This document shows positions 9,032 through 17,179 of a stretch of DNA of 64,000 nt, one piece after another. The stretch spans positions 1 through 64,000 of the forward strand of contig MKTJ01000080.1 in NCBI GenBank assembly GCA_001898225.1, given 5' to 3'. The translations under genes and the position numbers were made by a program. How positions within the stretch are numbered: the first letter of the stretch is position 1; the number at the start of each line of letters is the position of its first letter. The DNA comes from Chloroflexi bacterium 54-19. GTDB taxonomy: Bacteria; Chloroflexota; Chloroflexia; Chloroheliales; Chloroheliaceae. The notes under the pieces were generated by a model. That model ran no database searches and was not told the DNA's origin. It saw only the letters and a program-made list of their open reading frames with translations.

Positions 9032-10198
9032 ATGAAAGTTGCAATAATCCACGATTACCTGAACCAGTACGGTGGGGCCGAGCGTCTCCTGGAAGCCATT
9101 TGTGAGCTTTACCCGGACGCTCCCATCTATACTTCGATTTATAACCCGGATAAAGTCCAGCATCGTTTCGATGGGCGGGATGTCCGCACCTCTTTCATGC
9201 AAAGGCTGCCCGGTGTAATCAATCACCACCAGGTCTACCTGCCTTTTTATACCTTCGCTTTCGAAAGTTTCGATTTATCCGGTTACGACCTGGTTATAAG
9301 CAGTTCTTCGGCCTGGGCCAAGGGCGTCAAGGTTTCACCGGAAACCCTGCATATCTGCTACTGCCACACCCCCATGCGCTTCGTCTGGCAGTTCGACGAT
9401 TACGCCAAGCGCGAACGCATCAAAGGCCCGGCCAAGGCAGTCTTGCCATTGTTTTTGAACTATGTTAGACTCTGGGACGTTAAAACGGCCCAGAGGCCGG
9501 ACTTTTATGTGGCGAATTCCCAGACAGTCAGGGAACGGATTGCCAGGTTCTGGCAGCGGGACGCAGTGGTTATAAACCCTCCGGTTGAGGTCTCCGAAAT
9601 ACCTTACCGGGGTGCTCCGCGCCAGGATTTTTATTTGTGGGTGGGCCGGATGGTGCCCTACAAACGGGCCGACGTGGCTATCCGGGCTTTTAAAGAACTC
9701 GATTTACCCTTGAAGGTCGTTGGCACCGGGCGCGACATGGAAGCGCTGAAGAAAATGGCCGGCCCCAGGACCGAATTCCTGGGGTTCGTGCCGGATGAGC
9801 AGGTCCGCGAGCTTTTCACCCAGTGCCGGGCTTTTATCCAGGCCGGGGCCGAGGATTTCGGGATTACCCCGGTAGAGGCTATGGCGGGTGGGGCCCCGGT
9901 TATCGCCATCAACCAGTATGGCCCGGCGGAAATCGTACTTGACGGCAAGACCGGCCTCTTTTTTGAAACCCAGACCCAGGAAGCCCTGGTGGAAGCGGTC
10001 CGGCGCTTTGAGGCCGACCCGGCAAAGTTCGACTCGGCGGAGATTCGCCGCTACGCCGAAACCTTCGACCACCAGGTATTCCTGAAACGCTTTGGTGATT
10101 ATGTCAACCAGCGCTGGGAGGAACATACCAGGGGCAAAGGTGCGCCAAACGGCGAACGCAACAACGTAAAAGGCGAAGACACCAAAATTAGGGTTTAA
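9032..10198 (+). CDS. GT4 family glycosyltransferase
   Basis: The 388-residue GT-B glycosyltransferase starts MKVAIIHDYL and contains GGAERLLEAI, LWVGRMVPYKR and the C-terminal EDFGITPVEAMAGG box, with the EX7E acid residues of family GT4. It resembles mannosyl- or rhamnosyl-transferases of O-antigen and exopolysaccharide clusters (WbaZ/MtfB type); the donor cannot be assigned. ATG 9032 was preferred over in-frame ATG codons at 9005 and 9023 because the family begins with MKVAI and GGATGG sits just upstream; the longer form would add nine residues. It is the second gene of the exopolysaccharide operon. Confidence 0.88.
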   Translation: MKVAIIHDYLNQYGGAERLLEAICELYPDAPIYTSIYNPDKVQHRFDGRDVRTSFMQRLPGVINHHQVYLPFYTFAFESFDLSGYDLVISSSSAWAKGVKVSPETLHICYCHTPMRFVWQFDDYAKRERIKGPAKAVLPLFLNYVRLWDVKTAQRPDFYVANSQTVRERIARFWQRDAVVINPPVEVSEIPYRGAPRQDFYLWVGRMVPYKRADVAIRAFKELDLPLKVVGTGRDMEALKKMAGPRTEFLGFVPDEQVRELFTQCRAFIQAGAEDFGITPVEAMAGGAPVIAINQYGPAEIVLDGKTGLFFETQTQEALVEAVRRFEADPAKFDSAEIRRYAETFDHQVFLKRFGDYVNQRWEEHTRGKGAPNGERNNVKGEDTKIRV

Positions 10199-10280
10199 GC
10201 TGGCGGAACAACAGCAACACTTTTTCTCGGGTGTATAAAAGAATTTCTGCTTTGAATTTGGGAAACATTTCAAGAATAAT

Positions 10281-10313
10281 GTCGAACGTACCTACTTTTA
10301 GGGAGCGTTCGAC
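10281..10313 (+). promoter_or_regulatory. Inverted repeat between the GT4 and Wzz genes
   Basis: GTCGAACG (10281-10288) and CGTTCGAC (10306-10313) form a perfect 8-bp stem with a 17-nt loop, ending 16 bp before the Wzz ATG. No T run follows, so an operator or mRNA processing/stability hairpin fits better than a terminator. Confidence 0.4.
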
Positions 10314-10328
10314 GTTCAACGAGGTTTT

Positions 10329-11282
10329 ATGGAATTAAGGCGTTACTGGCAAATTATCTGGCGTTACTGGCTCGTGGTCGCGGTTCTAACCCTGGTCGGG
10401 ATCATTGCCGCTTTACAATACTATACCAGCAACAAACCAACTTTTCAGGCCGTAGCGACCGTCAATGTCTCGCAAGACCCCTCCCCTAACGACCAGTATT
10501 CGGGGATTTACGCCAACCAGGCCAGCGATTATGTCAATGACGAACTGGTAAAAATCATTACCGGCAATGTCTTCATGAAAGATGTCTCCGACCAGCTTAA
10601 AGAAGGAAATATCAACTTTACCCCGGACGAACTCAAAGGCATGGTTTCGGTCGAGCCTAAAAACCGGACCCTGACCATCACGGCCAACAACAACGACCAG
10701 AACGCCGCCCTGAAAATCGCCCAAACCGTCGCCAACACCCTCCAAAACTCGGCTACCAAGTACACCGCGCCCCGCCAGGTCCAGATTAGAGTGATAGATT
10801 TACCAAACCAGAGCAACCTTAATGGGGGCCGGAACGTTCTACTGGCAGTGGTGCGGGTAATAGCCGGGTTGCTGGCCGGGATTGCCCTGGCTTTCCTGCT
10901 GGCCTACCTCGATAACAAGGTACGGAGTAAAAACGAACTGGAAGAATTGCTGGGAGTACCGGTGCTGGGCCAGATTCCGGTGGCGAGTAAGCTGGAAGCG
11001 ACCACCGCCACCCAGGCCCCCGGTCAGGTCGAAGACCCGATTGTCAGCGCCCGGTTAAGCTCGATTCAGCACCCGGCGGTCCCGGCGGAAAAACCCGCAC
11101 CCTATATACCGGCCAACCTGCCGGGGGAAATATCAAGCGGGCAACCGGCCATTACCGGCGAAAACACATCAAAAGTTTATACGGTAGCGGCGGAACCGGA
11201 AGAAGTGGGCCTCGTCCCCGCCAAACCCCGGCGCGCCACCCGCGCCCGCAAGGAACCTCCGACCCAGGACAAAATTAGTTAG
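10329..11282 (+). CDS. Wzz/YveK-like chain-length determinant protein
   Basis: This 317-residue polysaccharide co-polymerase has transmembrane helices at about residues 13-31 and 170-194 flanking an extracytoplasmic domain (about 35-165). An RSKNELEELLGVPVLGQIP motif follows the second helix and links to the BY-kinase in this family. The C-terminal 90 residues are a Pro/Ala-rich cytoplasmic tail rich in basic residues, longer than usual. It should set chain length and couple polymerisation to the kinase at 12129. The ATG is 15 bp past an inverted repeat at 10281-10313. Confidence 0.85.
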   Translation: MELRRYWQIIWRYWLVVAVLTLVGIIAALQYYTSNKPTFQAVATVNVSQDPSPNDQYSGIYANQASDYVNDELVKIITGNVFMKDVSDQLKEGNINFTPDELKGMVSVEPKNRTLTITANNNDQNAALKIAQTVANTLQNSATKYTAPRQVQIRVIDLPNQSNLNGGRNVLLAVVRVIAGLLAGIALAFLLAYLDNKVRSKNELEELLGVPVLGQIPVASKLEATTATQAPGQVEDPIVSARLSSIQHPAVPAEKPAPYIPANLPGEISSGQPAITGENTSKVYTVAAEPEEVGLVPAKPRRATRARKEPPTQDKIS

Positions 11283-11315
11283 CCCGCCGTTAAACCCGGT
11301 CGATAAGGACAGGCT

Positions 11316-12065
11316 TTGCAGCTAAAAGAAATCCTCAAAATAATAAGCAAACGCTGGTGGTTGGCCCTGGTAGTGGCGATAGCCGCAATGATTGTGGCTT
11401 TCCTTTACAGCATCGCCCAGCCTAAAATCTACGAAACCACCATTACTATCCTCGGGAAGACCGCCAAACCGGACGTGGGGCTCGATAACACGGTCAAATC
11501 GGAAATCTTGCGCCTGCCGACTCGCCTGAAATCGACCGACCTGGCCTCTAAAATTGACCAGCGCGGCCATTTCGACCTCGGCGCGGACACTATCGCGGCC
11601 AAGATTACGGCCACTCCCAAACAGGATAACTATTATCTCTTGCTGACGGTGGACGATACCGACCCGGTCCGGGCCGCCGCCATCGCCAATACCGCCGCCG
11701 ACATCATCAGCGAGGATATTTTACAGGCCGAGACCCTGGCCCCGGACGATTCGAAGATTTTCTTTGATAAGACTGCCAAAGCGCCGGTCCCCGACCGCCC
11801 TTCTACCCCGCGCACAAACCTTAATACGGCGGCGGCGGGGGCGCTCGGCCTGGTGGTCGGTCTGATTCTAATCTTCGTGGTGGACTTCTTCGATACAAGC
11901 ATGCGCTCCCAGGAGGACGTGGAGCGGCAAACCGGCCTGAATGTGCTGGGTAATATCCCGGCCTGGAAACATAACCAGCGGAAAATGACCCTTTCGGGGG
12001 TGGGTAACCTCAACCCGAACTCGACCCAACAAAAAAGGACCGATGAAGCCGCCGGGGACGCCTGA
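11316..12065 (+). CDS. Second Wzz/YveK-like chain-length determinant
   Basis: The 249-residue paralogue of the preceding gene has helices near residues 15-33 and about 168-190, a periplasmic-side domain between them and the RSQEDVERQTGLNVLGNIP motif after the second helix. TTG 11316 is the best start: AAGGA lies 8 bp upstream and no ATG is near. Two adjacent co-polymerases may act as a heteromer or on different polymers; that is inference. It lies 33 bp after the first Wzz gene and 63 bp before the kinase. Confidence 0.83.
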   Translation: MQLKEILKIISKRWWLALVVAIAAMIVAFLYSIAQPKIYETTITILGKTAKPDVGLDNTVKSEILRLPTRLKSTDLASKIDQRGHFDLGADTIAAKITATPKQDNYYLLLTVDDTDPVRAAAIANTAADIISEDILQAETLAPDDSKIFFDKTAKAPVPDRPSTPRTNLNTAAAGALGLVVGLILIFVVDFFDTSMRSQEDVERQTGLNVLGNIPAWKHNQRKMTLSGVGNLNPNSTQQKRTDEAAGDA

Positions 12066-12128
12066 CCCCGGTAGCACCCTGAATCAACCAAGCTTTTAAA
12101 TGAGCCGACAGGCAAGGAGTTAGCAGGC

Positions 12129-12869
12129 GTGAGCCTTCAAATGAAAAACATTAACCAGAAACAGTATACGAACCCCGGCCCTGAAGTCCTGGTGACGCTG
12201 CTCGACCCCCGCTCACAGGTGGCCGAGGCGTACCGGACCCTGCGGACCAATATCCAGTTTAGCAGCCTGGAAAAGCCGGTTAAAACGCTTCTCCTGACCA
12301 GCGCCCGGCCCGGCGAAGATAAGTCGGTCGGCATCGCTAACCTGGCCGTCACTTTCGCCCAGATGGGCAGCCGGGTAATCCTGGTAGACGCCGATTTACG
12401 CCGCCCTTCCCAGCATACCATCTTCGGGGTGGCAAACGACCAGGGGCTTACCGGGACGCTTCTAAGCGCGGGTAACGCCGCCCAGAATAACGGCCTCGCC
12501 AGGAGCTACTTTCCGGTGAGCGAGTTACCTTTAGTCCAGACCCAGGTACCTAACCTGCGTCTCCTGACGAGCGGGTCGCTGCCCGCCAACCCGGCGGAAG
12601 TGCTAAACTCGGCCTTGATGGGCGAACTTATCCGCCGCCTGGGCGAGGAAGCCGACTACGTGCTATTCGACGCTCCGCCCCTTCTGGCCGTAACTGACGC
12701 CGCTATCCTGGCCGCCCGGTTGGACGCGACCTTGCTCGTCCTCAAAGCCGGAAAGACCAGCCGCGAGGACGCCCGCGAAGCTAAAGACCAGCTTGATAGG
12801 GTCCACGCTAACCTGCTCGGTGCGGTCCTGAATAACGCCCGCCCGGTCAGGGCCAAATATAGCTATTAA
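12129..12869 (+). CDS. CpsD/CapB-like BY-kinase with altered Walker A
   Basis: The 246-residue protein is a bacterial tyrosine kinase of the CpsD/YwqD type, normally an ATPase activated by the cytoplasmic tail of Wzz. Walker A' (VILVDADLRRP) and Walker B (VLFDAPP) are intact. The P-loop, usually SAxPGEGKST, reads SARPGEDKSV: the Gly before the Lys is Asp and the Thr is Val. The C-terminus carries only two Tyr (KYSY) instead of a Tyr cluster. It may be weakly active or an inactive scaffold. GTG 12129 is chosen for AAGGAG nine bases upstream. It is the last gene of the operon, closed by the terminator at 12893-12919. Confidence 0.85.
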   Translation: MSLQMKNINQKQYTNPGPEVLVTLLDPRSQVAEAYRTLRTNIQFSSLEKPVKTLLLTSARPGEDKSVGIANLAVTFAQMGSRVILVDADLRRPSQHTIFGVANDQGLTGTLLSAGNAAQNNGLARSYFPVSELPLVQTQVPNLRLLTSGSLPANPAEVLNSALMGELIRRLGEEADYVLFDAPPLLAVTDAAILAARLDATLLVLKAGKTSREDAREAKDQLDRVHANLLGAVLNNARPVRAKYSY

Positions 12870-12892
12870 ATTTTTCGTAATTATGTAAACCT

Positions 12893-12919
12893 GGCAGGAG
12901 CTTAGGCTCCTGCCTTTTT
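12893..12919 (+). terminator. Terminator of the exopolysaccharide operon
   Basis: GGCAGGAGC (12893-12901), loop TTAG, GCTCCTGCC (12906-12914), then a T run. Its 3' arm overlaps the end of the convergent gene at 12902. Confidence 0.9.
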
Positions 12920-14329
12920 AATTTCCTCTTTGGGATTAACCGCGAACCGCTGCGATATTAAAATGAAAGCGATAAAAAAGTAGAAATAGCCGTTGACGTA
13001 GGTATTCAGGGCAATAAATAGTAGCAATCCCACGGTCATCCAGGCCAGGCAATCGGCCAGGCTTTTCATTTTGCGCCAGGTCATGACTAAAACAACCACC
13101 AGCACGAGGGTCTGGATTATCTTGGCAAAGCGGAGCGGCACTACCTGGTAGACCAGGTAAGCCAGGTTGACCGATGGGGTAGAAAGGACGACCGCCTTAC
13201 GGTCCAGGCCGTTAACCAGGCTGTTTGTAAAATCGGAAAACGACCAAAGCAAAAATGGTCCCACCACCAGCAAGACCCCCACTCCTATAGCGACCAGGGC
13301 CAGGACAGTTTTCCCCAGGTTATAAGTTTTTAGCAGGTAAAGCAGGTAGAAGGGGACCAGAACGAAGTTAAAAGGGGTCAGGGTCAGACCAATTCCCAGG
13401 ATAAACCCGCCCCACAAGAACTTTCGCCGACTTAACACCACGACAAAACAGGTCAAGAGCAGCCATTCCGGCGTTTCGTAAAGGTCGTGACGATACTGGA
13501 AAAAAGGACAAAGGAGGAATAGACTGACCAGCGCCAGCACCGGACCCCTGGCCCGGACATCTACCGTTTTATAGAGGATAAAAGCAATCAGCAGCACACA
13601 GGCCAGGTTTGTAAACCGCAAATCGGTTTTTAAAAAAGTCCCCGGAAAGTAAAAAAGGACATTGGCCGGGAAATAATCGAGGTAATTGCCGGTTTCGGGG
13701 ATAGTTGAAAACTGGCGGCTATAGGGAAAGTGGCCGTCCAGGATATTCTGGTTGCTCAGGGTCATAATCGGCAGCATATCGGAGCGCCCCACGTTGAGCG
13801 GGAACGAAACGATACTGAGCAGATAGACCAGGGCATAGGCCGCCAGCACGAAGAAAAAGAAGTGTTCCAGCTTGAAATGGGAAAACCAGAACCACCCGAA
13901 CCCGGCAGCCAGGACGAGGAACAGCGCCCCGGCCAGCCAGAGATTTAGCCGGTAATCGTAGCGCTCGAAAGTCCGGGCTTGCAAGATAAGGAGGCCAAAA
14001 GTGATAACCTCAAAACCGAACCCTATTCCCACGACCAGCCTGGAAATATTCCAGCCGTCAATCCAGGCCAGCAGGCCCGGCCTGTGGTTCTCAAGCCACC
14101 GCTTTAACCATCCCGGCCACAGAAAAACTACCACACAGAATATAAACAACAACGAATAAGGGACCAGGACAAGTTGTATCAGGGTTTCATAGTTCCCGGC
14201 CTTCCAACCGTCCAGCCGCAAGGTAAGGAGTAGAAAGGCGAGAGCAAAGGCGACTATCCTCAATCTATCTTCGGTTTCAAACTCAGGCGGGGAGCCAACC
14301 TGTCCGGTGACGCCCAATTTTGCATACAT
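12902..14329 (-). CDS. Polytopic membrane protein, possibly GT-C type glycosyltransferase
   Basis: The 475-residue protein is mostly hydrophobic, with about eleven predicted helices. After the first helices a loop (about residues 195-235) holds charged and aromatic residues (DMLPIMTLSNQNILDGHFPYSR and a Tyr/Asp-rich stretch), as in polyprenyl-sugar-dependent GT-C enzymes. No DxD signature near the first loop is certain, so the enzymatic call is tentative. It is convergent with the exopolysaccharide operon, and the PadR and CysRS-like/GT2 genes are upstream on the same strand. A role in cell-surface glycan assembly is inference from context. Confidence 0.6.
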   Translation of the reverse strand: MYAKLGVTGQVGSPPEFETEDRLRIVAFALAFLLLTLRLDGWKAGNYETLIQLVLVPYSLLFIFCVVVFLWPGWLKRWLENHRPGLLAWIDGWNISRLVVGIGFGFEVITFGLLILQARTFERYDYRLNLWLAGALFLVLAAGFGWFWFSHFKLEHFFFFVLAAYALVYLLSIVSFPLNVGRSDMLPIMTLSNQNILDGHFPYSRQFSTIPETGNYLDYFPANVLFYFPGTFLKTDLRFTNLACVLLIAFILYKTVDVRARGPVLALVSLFLLCPFFQYRHDLYETPEWLLLTCFVVVLSRRKFLWGGFILGIGLTLTPFNFVLVPFYLLYLLKTYNLGKTVLALVAIGVGVLLVVGPFLLWSFSDFTNSLVNGLDRKAVVLSTPSVNLAYLVYQVVPLRFAKIIQTLVLVVVLVMTWRKMKSLADCLAWMTVGLLLFIALNTYVNGYFYFFIAFILISQRFAVNPKEEIKKAGA

Positions 14330-14440
14330 ATAAATCCAGTCTATCTAGTTTAGCGTTTTGTGTGGCGATATACGGATAATTTTGAATTTGTTGTAAGGTT
14401 GCTGCATTGCCTGAATAATAGCAAAAATCGGGGAGGTCTT

Positions 14441-15064
14441 CTACTTTAGAAGTTTCATTTCGTCGCCGGAGCGGAGGAAGGCCAGGCGGTCGAGGCGGGC
14501 TTCGAGCAACCGCAGCCATTGGAGGTCGGCTTCCAGGTGCAAAATAGCCCCTTCGAGCAGCAACAGGCGGGTTTCGGTCGACTCGCGCTCCTGGGGTGAA
14601 CGAGGGTCAGCCTCGCCGGGATTTACAAAGATGGCGAGTTTCAGGCGGTGCCGCTTGAGTTCGTCCAGGTTCTTCTGGAGGTGGGCGTGTTGCTGCTCGA
14701 TAATCGTCCAACTGGTCAGGCCGTCGGTATGGCTACCGACCACCAGGGCATGCACCAGTAACTTTTGAAAGAACTGGCTGCGGACATTCTCGAAAGAATC
14801 CTCGACCGGGCATTCGAGCCAGTGCATTAGGTCGTCGCGCCCTTTTTCGGTCAGGCTATAGACCTTGCGAGGCGGGGAGTTCTTCTGCTCGACCGTCTCG
14901 CAACTGACTTTGCCTTCGCTGGTTAACTTCGTCATCAGGGCGTAAATTTGCCCGGCGCTGACCTCGCGCATCTGGCTAAAGATACGCTCGAATTCCTGCT
15001 TCATCTCGTAACCGTGGCGAGGGGTATGGGCAAGCAATCCAAGGAGGGCGTATTTAATTGTCAT
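14441..15064 (-). CDS. PadR family transcriptional regulator
   Basis: The 207-residue regulator has an N-terminal winged helix (IKYALLGLLAHTPRHGYEMKQEFE; recognition helix around QIYALMTKLTSEGKV) and a C-terminal coiled dimerisation region (about residues 110-195), as in PadR-s1 proteins. PadR proteins repress detoxification or membrane genes in response to small ligands. Its ATG overlaps the stop of the upstream fusion gene by four bases (ATGA, 15061-15064), so the two are translationally coupled and the regulator may control this operon. Confidence 0.88.
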   Translation of the reverse strand: MTIKYALLGLLAHTPRHGYEMKQEFERIFSQMREVSAGQIYALMTKLTSEGKVSCETVEQKNSPPRKVYSLTEKGRDDLMHWLECPVEDSFENVRSQFFQKLLVHALVVGSHTDGLTSWTIIEQQHAHLQKNLDELKRHRLKLAIFVNPGEADPRSPQERESTETRLLLLEGAILHLEADLQWLRLLEARLDRLAFLRSGDEMKLLK

Positions 15065-16797
15065 CGCTCCCGGTCCTCCAGACCCCAGCTTCGCAAGAAC
15101 AACTGCCAGTTACGCTGGCGCTGTCTTTCCTGCTGCTCCGGGGACAGACCGTAGACGGGACGGGCGAAACCGGCAGGCCGCTCGACCATCTTTTCAAGGA
15201 CCGGAGAGACTTTTAGCGCAAACCCCTTATCCTTAAAGGAATAGCTATAATCGAGGCCGAGGGCGTAGGGGAAACGGAAATGCTCGTCCATAAACCCGGC
15301 TTCCTCGATTAAAGAGCGCCGGATACAAAGCACGCTGCCCTCAAAGGCTTCGGCTGCTACCGCCGCATCTTTCGTTGTAGACGCCAGGTCATAGCCGGTC
15401 AAGTGCGAGCCATCCCGCAAGAGGGTTACCGGGTAAGCTCCGAACAGCGCCGGAGTCTGGCCGCTCAACTGGTCACATTCGCGCCACAAGTCTTCGAAAT
15501 AATCCCCGGTCAGGCGCAACCCGGCATCCAGGAGCAACAGGTATTTTCCCCGGCTCTGCCGCAAAGCGATATTGCGGCCCGCCGCCTCCCCCAGGTTGGT
15601 CTGGGCGTAGACGACCCGGAAATTGGCGTAACCCTGGGCCAGGGGCGCCAGGTATTCAAAGACCCGCTCCGAGCCGTTCATCTCGGCCACAATCACTTCG
15701 AGGGAACGGACGCTGCGAGGCAGGATTTTTAAGATACTCTCGACGGTAGTCCGTATTTCGGGCAAGTTGTCATAGGCGACCAGGCTGATGCTGAAATCGA
15801 AACGGTCCGGCTCGTTCAGGTAGGAGCGCACATCCTGGCTACGGTTAATCCGGCGCACTGCGGTCTCTTCGGTCGGGCTGGCCTTAGCGGGGTTCCCGTT
15901 GCGCTGGCCCGGTTGGGGTTTACCGTCCTTCGAGAAGCCCGGTTGAGGACGGGTGCGGCCTTCCACCCCGGTGACCATGGCGCGGTTCCGAGGTGGTTCG
16001 GGGCGTTCCGGGCGGCGAGGTGAGGTGGGTTCAGGCCGGTTTTGAGCAGGCTTTTCCCTTTCCCCACTTTGAGGACGGAGAGGCCGGGCCGCCATTTCGG
16101 GCAAACCCAATCCCCGGCTCAGACCCAGCACCCCGGCGAAATCGGTCAGGAGGGCCAGTTTGGAAGAGTCTGGCAGTTCGCTTTGCAAGAGCATCCAGAT
16201 AGTTGCCAGCGCGCGGGGCGTACCCAGGTCTTCGCAGAGCAGGTTGTAAAAGCTATCGCGCCACTCGGCCACACTGCCGGGGGCTTTTTCCAGGTTGGGC
16301 AGGGCCTGGGCGTTCTCGCCCGACTGGAACCGGCGCACATAGTCTTTCAGGCGACTAAAGGCGGCCCGCGCCCCGGCCAGCGTATCGGGGCCAATTTTCA
16401 AAGAAGAAGAATAAGGAGCGTTAGAGTAAAAATAGAGCCGGATTTCATCCAGGCTAAACCCGGTCAGGTCGCCCGTCGAAACAGGGGCAGCTACTTTCAA
16501 CCAGAGACCGGAGCGACCTCGCGACGGTTCGCTGGCAACCACAAGTTGGGCCGCTTCGGGGCGGTCTACCAGTTGGACCCGGCGACCTGTCCGCTGGGCC
16601 AGGCGCGAAAATAGGTCGGCAGTCAGGTAGAGCCGCAAAGCAGTAGCATCGGGAAAAGCGGTCAGGGCCGGGGGCGAGGCGGAAAGCGCCGGGGGAGGGC
16701 CGGAATCCGGCCAGGCCAGGTACAACCGCACCGGGTCGGCAGGCGGCAAGGTCTCTTTGCGGTTGGACCAACCGTTTAACAACTTTATCTTTTCCAT
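15061..16797 (-). CDS. CysRS-like N-terminal module fused to GT2 glycosyltransferase domain
   Basis: In this 578-residue protein, residues about 335-575 are a family 2 glycosyltransferase (ISLVAYDNLPEIRTTVES, LEVIVAEMNGS, NLGEAAGRNIALRQSRGKYLLLLDAG). The usual DxD after the fourth strand reads DAG. Residues about 20-235 match cysteinyl-tRNA synthetase by eye: PVRLYLAWP at the place of xVRxYVCGPTVY, a degenerate KMSKS region (about 97-111), DEIRLYFYSNAPYSSSLKI at the place of the RxFLLSxHYRSPL segment, and a DALR-like helix region with DLGTPRALATIWMLL and GVLGL. HIGH, the zinc Cys and most of the catalytic insert are missing, so it cannot be a working synthetase. A Pro/Arg-rich linker joins the halves. 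Confidence 0.75.
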   Translation of the reverse strand: MEKIKLLNGWSNRKETLPPADPVRLYLAWPDSGPPPALSASPPALTAFPDATALRLYLTADLFSRLAQRTGRRVQLVDRPEAAQLVVASEPSRGRSGLWLKVAAPVSTGDLTGFSLDEIRLYFYSNAPYSSSLKIGPDTLAGARAAFSRLKDYVRRFQSGENAQALPNLEKAPGSVAEWRDSFYNLLCEDLGTPRALATIWMLLQSELPDSSKLALLTDFAGVLGLSRGLGLPEMAARPLRPQSGEREKPAQNRPEPTSPRRPERPEPPRNRAMVTGVEGRTRPQPGFSKDGKPQPGQRNGNPAKASPTEETAVRRINRSQDVRSYLNEPDRFDFSISLVAYDNLPEIRTTVESILKILPRSVRSLEVIVAEMNGSERVFEYLAPLAQGYANFRVVYAQTNLGEAAGRNIALRQSRGKYLLLLDAGLRLTGDYFEDLWRECDQLSGQTPALFGAYPVTLLRDGSHLTGYDLASTTKDAAVAAEAFEGSVLCIRRSLIEEAGFMDEHFRFPYALGLDYSYSFKDKGFALKVSPVLEKMVERPAGFARPVYGLSPEQQERQRQRNWQLFLRSWGLEDRER

Positions 16798-16860
16798 TAG
16801 TGACCCCTAAAATCCGAATACCTGCATGGCCGGGCGGCGCGAACACTCCCCATTTACAGC

Positions 16861-16889
16861 AAAAACCGCCCATAAAGCGGGCGGCGGTT
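16861..16889 (-). terminator. Terminator-like hairpin in the leader of the fusion gene
   Basis: On the minus strand, CCGCCC and GGGCGG (16879-16884 and 16866-16871) form a 6-bp GC stem followed by five T (16861-16865). An alternative pairing uses AACCGCC/GGCGGTT (16864-16870 / 16883-16889). It lies about 20-40 nt after the predicted start of transcription and upstream of the ATG, so it could attenuate the operon. Confidence 0.5.
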
Positions 16890-16909
16890 CTTACCTTTTG
16901 ATGGTTATA

Positions 16910-16918
16910 ATTATAGCA
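16910..16918 (-). promoter_or_regulatory. Extended -10 promoter of the CysRS-like/GT2 gene
   Basis: Minus-strand TGCTATAAT (complement of 16910-16918). Transcription would start near 16903, giving a roughly 105-nt leader containing the hairpin at 16861-16889. The remaining gene-free bases up to 17130 show only short GC hairpins. Confidence 0.6.
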
Positions 16919-17135
16919 TAAATCTTTGCAAAAGTATGTAACAAAGGTCCTTTTATCGTTACGAATCGGCTGCTAGAATAAGAGGGTATGCGCGAAAAAA
17001 TCTCGCTATAACCCGGCCCTGGCAGGCCATTATTGGGTCATTTTAACCCGGTCCGACCGTGTACAAAAAGCCAGGCCAACGCAATTTTGCCCCGGCAAAA
17101 GAGGTGTTTTAGCTGATTTTAACGCACGTTTGAGG

Positions 17136-17166
17136 TATAATTTGCCCTTGCGCTATCATCGCAAGG
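17136..17166 (+). promoter_or_regulatory. dnaJ-like gene promoter with overlapping inverted repeat
   Basis: TATAAT at 17136-17141 is followed by CCTTGCG (17146-17152) and CGCAAGG (17160-17166), a perfect 7-bp inverted repeat with a 7-base spacer at the transcription start. The layout suits a repressor operator. It differs from the CIRCE (TTAGCACTC) and HAIR (CTTGAGT) heat-shock consensus sequences. Confidence 0.5.
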
Positions 17167-17179
17167 AACGGAAGGGACC

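Noticed and set aside
16798..16903. T-box leader for cysteine control of the CysRS-like gene
   Set aside because: The leader is only about 105 nt and lacks the T-box sequence and specifier stem.
17146..17166. CIRCE or HAIR heat-shock operator
   Set aside because: The arms (CCTTGCG/CGCAAGG) and spacing differ from both consensus sequences, so only a generic operator is claimed.
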